The notes under the pieces were generated by a model. That model saw nothing but the letters and a program-made list of their open reading frames with translations, did no database searches and was not told where the DNA came from. The position numbers were made by a program, and so were the translations under genes. DNA of 19,237 nt from Collybiopsis luxurians FD-317 M1 (taxonomy: Eukaryota; Basidiomycota; Agaricomycetes; Agaricales; Omphalotaceae): NCBI GenBank assembly GCA_000827265.1, contig KN834756.1, positions 1,097,553 through 1,116,789 of the forward strand, written 5' to 3'. Below are positions 9,466 to 18,579 of this stretch, in pieces. Each line of letters starts with the position of its first letter. Positions within the stretch are counted from its first letter, which is position 1.

Positions 9466-9556
9466 TGAACTCGGTCACAACTGCACCTAGCCATATGCGT
9501 AAAGGGTTGGGACAGAGGAGATGCCAGGCCCACATTTGCTTTTTAATGTCTATCGT

Positions 9557-10190
9557 TCATCCAATTTTCATCATCCAGGGAGGTTTGAAGTACCAGTAGA
9601 TGTAGCAAACATAGCGCTTAGAGCCGATGATAGAGTATTTGGACAACTTGGAGTCGAGGATTAGATGTGAACATTTGACCAGTTCATGTTGTTCGGGCAA
9701 GGGTCGGAAGCACACAGGAATCTTGCTCCAGCTCTTGAGGTCCCGGGCCATGGTATATGCCCAATAGTGCTGCAAGTTGAAGTAGGTGCCAATCGGATAA
9801 TCTTTCGCAGGACCTGGAAAACTTTTGAGACTTCGGGGCATGTACTTCGTTGAACACATTCCTAGTGCTATGCCTTCCCGATATCCTAGAAGAGTCTCGC
9901 TATCTGGGATATAGAATCAAAATCCGCCACAGTAGGGAACAATGACACCCAGATCAAGCAACCGCTTCACCATGTCGTCTTTGGGCCCACGAACCGAAAG
10001 TATATCATCTGGCATATTCGATTTCCATGTAGCAGGCAGGCCATCTGGACCAAGAACCAGAGGATCTCAATGTGCTCTTCAAATGTTGTAGGGGCCCGCA
10101 ATGTCGTTTGTCGTAGTCGAGTCTCGCTGGACTGGCCAGCCGTCAGGATCAAGAACCATGGGCTTCTGTTCACGCGTTCCTTGTGATATG
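9557..10190 (-). pseudogene. Degenerate gene remnant, unknown family
   Basis: A minus-strand frame reads like a real protein but is interrupted. From about 10160 it has MVLDPDGWP, then two TGA codons close together (about 10068-10082), then DPLVLGPDGLPATW, KDDMVKRLLDLGVIVPYCGG, a TGA at about 9918, then DSETLLGYREGIALG and on to a long clean run (FPGPAKDYPIGTYFNLQHY, FRPLPEQHELVKCSHLILDS) that stops at 9557. Between the first two stops the +1 frame reads TTFEEHIE, suggesting a compensating pair of indels. The same frame stays open beyond the 9557 stop for about 40 codons. No family recognised; the arrangement suggests a pseudogene or a poorly resolved multi-exon gene. Confidence 0.5.
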
Positions 10191-10590
10191 TGCATACTAC
10201 GAGCGAAAATTGTCAGGTGTAGAAATAGAAAGAGAGAGTGGAGGTTGAGGATAGGCCGGGGCCAGTATCTGAGAAAAGGATTCATTATTCGAGTGGAGTC
10301 AGGCTGTGAGTGAGACATTGTGCCATCGTCAGAAATCAATGCGAACAAAAAAAAACTTCCAAAACTCACCGGATTTTGGAATATATCACTTGAGAGATGA
10401 TATTAGCAGGATTAGGAGCTTTTGTCTTTTCAGGAGGGTGGGTGAAAAGAAATGTGAAAAAAAGCGAACAGTCATTAGCATATTTGTTGATGTCAAATCG
10501 ACTCGACTTACTTCGAGTAGAAACACACAAGTAAGTAGCCAGAAGGTAAAATATAGTTGAACGAAAGGAGGGCATAGCAGTCAAAGGGGC
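10191..10590 (-). other. Candidate 5' exons with hydrophobic N-terminus, uncertain
   Basis: ATG near 10577 (minus) opens MPSFRSTIFYLLATYLC, a signal-peptide-like stretch, soon followed by a strong donor GTAAGT. A frame-keeping 93-nt intron and then a second donor GTGAGT at about 10370 can be proposed, with acceptors TCACTCACAG or TTCTCAG. A continuation leads towards the MVLDPDG segment of the broken gene to its left. The model is speculative because several junctions compete and the predicted peptide has no known domain. It could be the secretion signal of the neighbouring remnant. Confidence 0.25.
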
Positions 10591-10799
10591 GAAATTACGG
10601 TCAGTTCTAAAAAGACCAAATTCAAGGATTTGAATGCTGAAAGAACCTAAAGGAGCGACTGGTGAAGCGACGAGGATGAGATGCTTGTTCCATTTCAATG
10701 TATTCTTTGAGTGCCCAAGATATCCCCTACGCCAGTGGGCAAACTCGTTCGAATACCTGAAATTAACAAAAAAAGACTCCATGCTCACCTAAATCCAGC

Positions 10800-11850
10800 A
10801 CCCATCCTCAGTTATCACCCACTACCCTACCGTGCAAGATGTCGAAGTGTTGACGCAGAAAGAGATGGTGAGTAAATCTTGAACGAGGCCCGAAAGTATA
10901 ATCAAAGGCGCATCGGCAGAATGAAAGGTAAGGGATAAAGATTTAAAGTTGTGTGCAAGACAGTATTGAATACATTCGCTTACCACAGCTCCCATCAATT
11001 CACGCTAGTCCCATTCCTTGACTCTTGTTCTCGTCGATCGATGTGCAAAAATCTTGTAATTAACATGTCGCAATGCTTTTCCGGGGACTTATAACTTGCA
11101 GTCCCCCAAGATAAGTTGTACCCCCACCTTTAGGCTGTTCTCCTCTACCATTCCTTCGCTTGATCAGTTTCTTGCAGTGACCGACCCTCTCAAAAAGCAG
11201 CCGAGGAATCATCAATGAAAGCGTCGCATCAGAGTCAGAAGGTTTCATTATAAACCAACTCTGAGGCAAGACAACCGCGAAAATGGACTAGGAGAGATAG
11301 TAAACAATCTCATTCAGACATATTCAGGATGGAATGGGGTGATAATTCCTGATGACTTACTGTGTACCATAGATCAATACTTGCGATGTATCATCTGGAT
11401 TCTGGCTTGCTCGAAATCATTGGCCCGCATCATTGTTGCTTCTTTTGAGGTTTCTTTGCGAGTGACAGAGAGGGAACTGGGAGGGGTGTGTGTTTCTAGG
11501 TATTTGGTGAGTGAATACGGAACCAAACCATGGCATACATGTGTGAATCCGTACCCTCCAATGGAAAGGTGTTTCACACTGCTGTCCCAAGAAGTCCACA
11601 TCACTCAGTTGAGTGGCTGCTTAGCAAGGGTTGCTGTCAGTACCGCACATGCTTGTCGCTGAACAAGTACAAGATTTGTTTTCTTGGTCGTAAGTTTGCA
11701 GTGTTGGATAACCCGACTTTTTCCTTTCTTGCCTCGTGAATGCAGAATAAAGTTTCTCTTCTATGAGAACTAATGCTAAATGTCAGTATAAATGAAGGTA
11801 ACATACAAACCTTTCCTCTTTTCTTTCTAGAAAACACACTCTCGAGGTAC
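10800..11850. other. No clear gene; weak minus-strand exon candidates
   Basis: Minus-strand frames at 11374-11604 and 11060-11269 are separated by a convincing intron-like pair (donor GTAAGT near 11358, acceptor TCTCTCCTAG near 11286, 73 nt). The downstream exon would encode LPQSWFIMKPSDSD and a basic Gly-rich end. The upstream frame meets a stop close to the donor, so no coherent gene could be assembled and no domain was recognised. Treat as unassigned. Confidence 0.3.
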
Positions 11851-11854
11851 TGAC

Positions 11855-11985
11855 GGCAAGTTCCTTCTCTCCCTGGTTACCTCATTCGCAAGGTTCCTTT
11901 GCTCGCTGCGCTCCTTCTCTTGCTAAGCTATCATATTTGCGAGGTTCCTTCTCTCGTTAGGTTCCCATATTCGCAAGGTTCACTC
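11855..11985. repeat. Degenerate short repeats (TTCGCAAGGTTCC-like)
   Basis: CGCAAGGTTC or a close variant recurs at about 11887, 11939 and 11972, with related TTCCTTCTCT pieces between. Spacing is irregular (about 52 and 33 bp). Simple-repeat origin is likely; no function is suggested. Confidence 0.5.
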
Positions 11986-12045
11986 ACAAAGCACTTCCTT
12001 CCCTGCATAGAAATGTGTAGTGCAAAACTTTCATGCGGAAATAGG

Positions 12046-12058
12046 AAAAAAAAAAAAA
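12046..12058 (+). repeat. Poly-A run (13 A)
   Basis: Thirteen A in a row on the plus strand. It could be a retrotransposition tail, but no target duplication or upstream element was recognised. Confidence 0.8.
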
Positions 12059-12226
12059 GAAGTATTCATTGATGGACAAATAGGTACACAACAATATAGT
12101 TAAGGTGACAACAAGGCCAACGACAAAATCAGTCAAGCACATTGACCGTCAGACTTTGGACTTCGAATGGTGGGAGGAAGAGAAGATGCTATGTAGATAC
12201 CACATGATAATCGGGTTGTTCCTGAA

Positions 12227-12610
12227 TTGAATTTTTGCGCTGATCGGCGGAAGGCGAATCATGTCATAATGGCAATCTGGTACACCTCACTTTCCCTCTT
12301 TCCCAAATCTTCACTTAGATGCACGGAACGTCCCGCAAACTACACTCTGAATCAGATCGTCAACACGCAGCCTGCCCTACCTACCACTGTACTCGTGTTA
12401 GAGGAAATACCTACTGTACAATATCCAATGCAGGTATTGCCAGAGTTCAGTCCTTTCTCGGGATGTCTCGGACTCAGAGCGCTTACATTGTAAGAATGCG
12501 CACTATTCAACCTTGTCATTTGTGTTTCCACTTTTCGTCTCCGACCTGAAAGCCCTCAAGCATCTCCTCATTGAAGAAGGTAATCTCCCTGTGGTTCAGA
12601 TCTAGGCGAG
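12227..12610 (+). other. Weak coding candidate with leucine-rich segments
   Basis: A plus-strand frame (12227-12493) ends FSPFSGCLGLRALTL. A little further, in another frame, SDLKALKHLLIEEGNLPVVQ ends at a TAG (12603-12605). The spacing of Leu residues recalls the LRR-like tails of fungal F-box proteins, and a GTAAGA donor sits at 12490 between the two. I could not find an acceptor that keeps frame, and there is no F-box. A chance pattern is quite possible. Confidence 0.2.
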
Positions 12611-14305
12611 ACTCCTAAATGTTATCTCAGCTGAGCTTGCAGAAGAGTAAGGTGTGCAAAGGAAGAGTCACCCACCCTGCTGACTTTGTATTAGAACATA
12701 TATTCAGTCACTCCTAATAATAGTATAATGCTTGATGAAATACATACAAATCTCAAGTAATTTTAAGATTCTTGGGTGTCCTTTGAGAAATCCATGGCAT
12801 CTTCAAGCTGATTTAGTAATGGCTAGCTGTCAGTGGATTTGCAGTAGATCCCAAGATTCTGAAGAATTCAAGTACCTGTATGGCCCCGGTAGCCTGAGCA
12901 TAGTTGCTCCTGCCAATGAGATGCAAAGAATTACTGACCAAAAATGACTTTTAAATAAGATTAATATATTGGAGCCTCCAGTACTAGCTAGATGTGAGTT
13001 TTTCTCATAAGTGCTGTCCTAAAATTCATGCTGCATCCAATGACCAGTCACAAACAGGTCAATGTACATTCTACTACTAACACATTAACTTTATCCTGTT
13101 TTTACTGTTGATCAAGCAGTGGTCCACTATTCATCACTGTTTTGCAATTAAATTGTGAAAGAAGCAGAAAGACTTCATGCTCATAAGCCGCATATGGCCA
13201 TTGGCAAACTAATGGCAACAATATAGAGCTTTCAGTTTTGGAGGCACCACATATATTCAATACAGTGCATACAAGAAAACTGTACTAGATACCTTTGTAG
13301 TACAGTTTGGTGGATGACTTGGAGATGGTAGGTGACCAGAACAAGGATCTGGAGCATCTGATCCTATGACTGGCAAACTCTCAAGCTCCAATAGATAACT
13401 TGAAGCATTTACAGTGAACAATGCTGATGTACATGCTAGCTTTGTCAAAGATCTATCTTGAATGACTAAGGCTCCAACCTCTTATATTACTATTACTTAA
13501 GCCTGCAATTAACAGTAATAGGTTTTTAATATATTAATAGCAATTAATAGAGATAATTAACTGAATTTTCTGGTTGTGTTCATGTCTTTGGCTTACTGTA
13601 TGTGTAATGTTTTCTGTAATCTACAGGAGGTTGCTCTAGATGCAATATCTGAACAATGAATGTCGCTTCTTGGAACTCATCATGCACCCCTTTATCCATT
13701 TTGGATATGGTAAAGTGTTTGGTCTGCCTGGGATGATGAGCGAAGGCCTAATTTTGAGGCTTGGGCATCCTGAAGTGGATGAGTATCTTATGTATTGGGA
13801 TAGGCCATGGATTTTTTCATAGCAGTGCACCCGCAGTGTGGAAGTGTTGCCTGCCTCCTTGGTAGACATTTCCCCTTTCAGCTAATTACTCTTTATATCA
13901 CTTTTAATGCTAAATATCCTCACAATTTACTTGACTAATACACCCCTTCCTATTTAATGTTTCATTCTCAGCTATCATTTATCACTTTCTCACATTTACA
14001 CACTTTTCCCCCTAAAATTCATAACCTTGCCTCAGAAGTCAACAGCTGGGAACTGAGAAGGGATCTCAGGGTACACACCAACCTAGACAGTGGGACTGGG
14101 CACCTCATCTAGTTACTTACACATTGAGGAGGCAGTGTGCCGGTTGTTTCTTCATTTCTGTGTGTTATCCCTGACCATCCTGGAGATCCCAGAATAGCTG
14201 GAGACAGATGAGGGTACTTTTGCTTCATCTGGACAATCTATTTTCATTACTTATCATATATAATGTCACCTATAGTAATTAATTGGACAAGTGCTTATTC
14301 ACTGT
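12611..14305. other. AT-richer intergenic stretch, nothing recognised
   Basis: Unique-looking, AT-rich sequence with short frames on both strands (for example 13640-13822 plus and 13636-13869 minus, overlapping) that carry no known motif. A 17-bp string TTTCTCATAAGTGCTGT at about 13002 recurs in direct orientation at about 16389. Confidence 0.4.
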
Positions 14306-14309
14306 CCTC

Positions 14310-15248
14310 GACTCTGACCAAAGGGAAGGGAGGGCTTTGTATGCAGCGATCGGCCACAATCTCCCTAAATCTGGCCCCAATAGGCAGGAGTTTCCCTCAA
14401 TACATTGATGAGATTTGAATCGAGGTTGCGTGATAAACTTCCTTTCTTAACTAATACAGTTGACGCTTCAGCGCTTAACCTGAATTTCATCAACAAAATT
14501 TTGTCAATGGCCTCTTCACATAATGGGCCATCTGATATACTTTTACTGGCATTCTCATATATCATGTACAGTAGAGTTTAAAACTTCTATCTTTTCTGGA
14601 TGCTACTCAGTGCAAGATGCCAGGAAGATTTGAATTGGGTACTATTCTCACAGGAGGCAGCTGCCCAAGAGGAGCCAGAGATTCAGATCTTGGATACAAT
14701 TCTCATGGGACCCCCTCCCCCCCCATTTAAGGAAGGAGTCTAGATCAGACCATTGGCAAGTCTATTGCATGCACATACCAGGGCCCAAACTGGCACTTGT
14801 AGTGATTCTGATGTGTAATATGATTTGTCATTATGGTAGATTAGATTACAGCTTGTGTCTGCAAGCAATTGTTACTGTATTTCCTATCTAATACTCCCAG
14901 GATCTTGAAGTGAAGCAAACTTCAATGTTATTGGATAGTCTCTACCTAAAATTTGACTTTGTGTCCATTTCACTATGTTGCAGGCCACCATGACTGTTCA
15001 GCACAACAGGATGGGCAGCTAGGCAGCAACAACATTGTCCTCAGCTACTGCTAGCTCAGCTGGTCGCCATCACAGAACCTTCTGGACTGCAGCCTTTTGC
15101 ATGGCAACATAGTGTATCCCCAATCTGAATCTCTGGCTCCTCTTGCAGCTGGCACCAATAAGGAAACAATTCAAAAGCTGCAAACATATGGCATTTCTGG
15201 CAAGCATTGCTTTCCCTGACTCTGACTGAAGGGAAGGGAGGGTCTTGT
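14310..15248. repeat. Direct repeat pair enclosing a 40-bp inverted repeat
   Basis: GACTCTGACYRAAGGGAAGG followed by GAGGGYTTGT-like sequence occurs at about 14310 and 15218 in direct orientation. Inside, about 14657-14698 and 15113-15152 are reverse complements over about 40 bp with small gaps, sharing GAGGAGCCAGAGATTCAGAT. The arrangement suggests remains of a transposable element of about 0.5 kb in duplicated DNA. I saw no target duplication and no transposase. Confidence 0.55.
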
Positions 15249-15964
15249 TCCCTGTGATTGGGAAATTTAGGAAACAAATCAAACTAATTAATAATTACTT
15301 GGTAACAAGCTGGGATGCTGCACACAGAGTGATGCCCAAATCACTCAGGTCAATCCTTAACAGTACAATGGGAGACAGTTTGAGGAGGCTTTGCATGGAC
15401 AAGGAACAAAGTGGGTTGGGACCAAAAATTGCTTGTTGGCCCAGTGCTGTTGTGCAGGCAGCGAGACAACTGAGAGGGAGCAGTACCAAGGAAGCAAACT
15501 GCTTCTGTCTCCTTGCTACTGCTCCACTGGACATTGATGCTGAGTGTTACTTTTTGATTCGGCATCTGACACATTTCATCCTCATCTTGCCATACTATCT
15601 GTGTCTTGATTTGTGTACCAGAGCTGATAACTACCCAGAGTTGATATTTTTGCAGAAAATGGTTCCACTTGAGTGCATTCTGCACACTCAATTGGAACTA
15701 ATAGATAGACTCAGGATCTTTTTATGGGCATACTTGAGCTTGAAAATAATCAGTGAGTTTTTCAAGTGTTCAAACAGTGGGCTTTTCCCTTTATCAGTAC
15801 CAGGAAGCATGAAAAATGCTCAATTTATTTCAGGTTTCAGAAGTTGTGTACTTTATGTCATTTTGAAGCATTTAAGCACCATTTATAAATTTAAACCAAT
15901 GCAGATTTCTCTCAAACAAACAAGGATGTTGAAAACAGATGGACTTTGGAAAGCACCGGTCTGA
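15245..15964 (+). CDS. Orphan reading frame, 239 codons, doubtful
   Basis: The longest frame outside the NACHT-WD40 gene runs from ATG at 15245 to a TGA at 15961. The product has no recognised domain; hydrophobic stretches (FILILPYYLCLDL; around FLWAYLSLKI) could be membrane segments. From 15593 on it lies inside the family A inverted-repeat element, so about half of it is transposon sequence. Other frames are open on the opposite strand over the same bases, which points to a stop-poor composition. No promoter or intron signals were identified. A chance frame is the likeliest explanation; a recently born gene is possible. Confidence 0.2.
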   Translation: MFPVIGKFRKQIKLINNYLVTSWDAAHRVMPKSLRSILNSTMGDSLRRLCMDKEQSGLGPKIACWPSAVVQAARQLRGSSTKEANCFCLLATAPLDIDAECYFLIRHLTHFILILPYYLCLDLCTRADNYPELIFLQKMVPLECILHTQLELIDRLRIFLWAYLSLKIISEFFKCSNSGLFPLSVPGSMKNAQFISGFRSCVLYVILKHLSTIYKFKPMQISLKQTRMLKTDGLWKAPV

Positions 15965-16148
15965 ATATCAACCCCTGCCATTTTAATGTCCTTTCTTGGG
16001 ACATTGAAGGCTCCCAAATTCTTAAACTTAGTCAGTTTAAAGCTTGACATGTATATTTAACATCTCTCAATTATGAAGAGTCAATCAAGAACTGCAAAAA
16101 TTTTCCTATACTGACATTTTTGTTATCAACTCTGGTACATAGATAGTA
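15593..16148. mobile_element. Non-autonomous TIR element, family A copy 2 (556 bp), inverted relative to copy 1
   Basis: The right end (to 16148) is the reverse complement of TACTATCTATGTACCAGAG and continues inward; its first 60 or so bases match the left end of copy 1, including AAAATGTCRGTRTAG. The left end starts TACTATCTGTG at 15593 and carries a 12-nt extra piece before TACCAGAGCTGATAAC and TACCCAGAGTTGATA, matching the right end of copy 1. The two copies therefore belong to one family with unlike inner ends, in opposite orientations. No transposase is present. Its right terminus was later hit by the element at 16150. Confidence 0.75.
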
Positions 16149-16149
16149 G
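16141..16149. repeat. Left 9-bp target site duplication
   Basis: AGATAGTAG directly precedes the left inverted end at 16150 and is identical to 16971-16979. It consists of the last eight bases of the family A element plus one base. Confidence 0.85.
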
Positions 16150-16970
16150 GGATTATTCTATTTGACAACCCTGTTGCTGAAGATGGCAGAATGGCAACCG
16201 CTTCCAATATCATGTGAACACCGGTCACTCAAGAAACTAGCCATAGACTGTATCGTCATCTGTAGTTTTCAACATTGCATGCACCTTTGTATAACTTGCA
16301 TCTGTTGATTTATATTTATCAATTACCCAAGCTCAGGGCCCTGTTTCCATGACAAAACTTGTTTGCTCTGACTAATCTGACTAGTTCTTTCTCATAAGTG
16401 CTGTAAACAAAGAGGGTGTGTCCCTGGTTAATTAATAGATGCAAATAAATGGGCACTAGGAGCGCTGTGCCAGAAATTTACAAAGTACTGTATGACACTG
16501 TTGCGGAATGGGCTATTGGCAGTATCAATATGACTGTAAGTTCTCCAGCTGTTATGCCTTACAGTCAGAACTTGAAAATAGTAGGTTCAGTAGGCAATGT
16601 TATCCATTATGGGAATGTAATAAGTTAAACCTTATGCCAATTTGGCCTAGGGTTGACCAAGTCAGTGACCTAGGGCCCGAATGCTTCCATAAAAATTAAA
16701 AAAACAAAAAAATAACATCTGACTTTGCAGCTGGCTGTACTGGCTAGTTGAACCCATTCAATGCTTGAACCAGTTGTCAGCTGGGCTCCCTCAACAGGGT
16801 ATCAATATGAGAGGCATCATGTGAGTTTTGGTAGGTGACAAAATATCAGCTGATTGTAAACTACGCTCAAATAAGGTGTGACCTGCAGTGGTTCCAGTGT
16901 GACAGCCAGTGCTACTGTATGACATTAAGTTGGCAACCCTTGGCAACAGGGTTGTCAAATAGAATTATCC
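16150..16970. mobile_element. Non-autonomous TIR element with 9-bp TSD (821 bp), Mutator-like candidate
   Basis: The 28-bp ends (16150-16177 and 16943-16970) are reverse complements with one mismatch; they begin GGATWATTCTATTTGACAA and end CCCTGTTGC. The element is flanked on both sides by the same 9 bp. A 9-bp duplication fits the Mutator superfamily best by established TSD lengths; no transposase frame is present, so the assignment is inference. Inside lie an A-rich tract at about 16688-16715 and short frames without motifs. It sits exactly at the right end of the family A element, so it is the younger insertion. Confidence 0.85.
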
Positions 16971-16979
16971 AGATAGTAG
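16971..16979. repeat. Right 9-bp target site duplication
   Basis: AGATAGTAG immediately follows the right inverted end and is identical to 16141-16149. Confidence 0.85.
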
Positions 16980-18579
16980 AGTCTGAGGGGAGCTGCAAAG
17001 CTGGGCAGATGCTCAGCAGAGCTGGGACACAGAGTGATCCATTCATATGCCCAACCAACCCTAAGCCACTGGTGGCAGTCCATGAGCAAAAAAACAAAGC
17101 TCTACAGAACAAGGGCTGGACCACTAAGGTATAAGATACAGCAATACAAAATATCTGGACTATTAAGTAGTTATATGTTGTATGGATCTGGATGGATTCT
17201 GAAGACCAAAGGTGCAACCAAAACTGTGATGAGTCGGGGATTGCCGCTCCAGTGGCACTAAGGTACTAGTAAAATCCACACATTAAAAGAAGAGACATAA
17301 TTGGGGAGAATTGAGTGAACTTACCCTACGACCTCACACAAGCTCAACTTGAGCCTATAACTGCCATCTGCCCTGACACTGAGATCAGGAAACACAAAGA
17401 AGGAGAACCGGCCATAGTGCCATTGTGGATGGACTGGTGGGGAAATTGGGTATTTGGATGGTACAACCCATAAAGTTGATTTGTTGGAGTGGGTCTACTA
17501 GACAAAGTTGGACAATCAGAGGTGGGTTGATGGGTCTGCAGTCAGCTATGTAGGATATGAGATAGTGTATGAGGTTTAGGATACTTGGGGCACACCTTTA
17601 CCACCAACCCCACACATTCTAGCCTGCTTATGTTCTTGTCAGACAATGAGTTCATATCCCCTACAATCAATTGGAAAATAAGCACAGAGATTCATTTACG
17701 AGGCCAGAATGAAATGAAGGTTCTCATCTTTATGGATGACAATTTGATCATGCATGTGACAAATGCTTATGTTTTTACCCCAGTATGGTCCGTGATAATG
17801 TGACACTACTGTGACCTTTACTCATTTGTTATGTGTCATCCCCTTAATTTGTTGTCTATGATTTGTCAATGGGCTTTTGTTTTACTTAGGCACTCCACTT
17901 CTTTCTTTGTATTCACTTGTACATTGGAGTTGAGCTGGTAGAACAAGTGGTAGAGCTGTGCTGGCTAGGTATGGTTGTTCATCTTTTAAGCCACATAATT
18001 CTTATACACTTTTTACAGAGATGAACTGGGCTCAAATGAAGTACTGTTTCACTTGACAAAATCTGTGCCAAGATGTGACTACAACATCTGCTCATGTACC
18101 ACTTTTTATGTTGGCTGGAATTGTGGACAAGGACAAGATAGAGCCCAGGAGTTTAAGGATGTGGAGGGCACCTCAGGTATGCACCAGGTAGCATAGGTAA
18201 ACTCTAGCACCAAGGCTGAGAGAAGACACATGCATATTTGAAGGGACATCGATCAAACTTGAATTCAATAAATGTTTATTTTGCCCAGCTATTCACAACC
18301 TCTGTGTATAGTAAGTTGTCTCAATTGCGAATAGTTTGATGGCTTATATTCTTCATAATGTCAAGCCCCTCACATTGTAGGAGAGCGCAAAGGGTATAGC
18401 AATAAAATTGGAACAAAATTTAATGGGGAAAGATGCATGACACAGGAAGAAGCTCTTGGGTAGACCACAAAAAAATTATCTAATCAGAGCATGGTTGAGT
18501 GGATGGACTGCTCCTGGTTCTCAGGAAAGAAACTCACCAGAAAATATGTAAACAGCTCAAAAAAAACAATGGATTTGGC
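16980..18579. other. Intergenic, nothing recognised
   Basis: AT-richer sequence downstream of the right-hand WD40 gene. Short frames (16835-17134, 17034-17261 and 17585-17803, plus) overlap one another or lack motifs. No inverted ends, tandem repeats or RNA genes could be supported. Confidence 0.4.

Noticed and set aside
14400..14480. tRNA-like string on the minus strand (GATTCAAATC-type loop)
   Set aside because: The T-loop-like string is not flanked by complementary stems and no acceptor stem could be paired.
13002..16405. 17-bp direct repeat TTTCTCATAAGTGCTGT at about 13002 and 16389
   Set aside because: Flanks do not align and no inverted partner was found. It may be an element end, but the evidence is too thin.
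16835..17217. Overlapping frames on both strands (99, 101 and 75 codons)
   Set aside because: They overlap in several frames, cross the inverted end and target duplication of the 821-bp element, and lack any motif.
17927..17990. A-box-like string (GGTAGAACAAGTGGTAGAGC)
   Set aside because: It recalls a tRNA D-arm or tRNA-derived SINE, but no B box, cloverleaf or flanking duplication is present.
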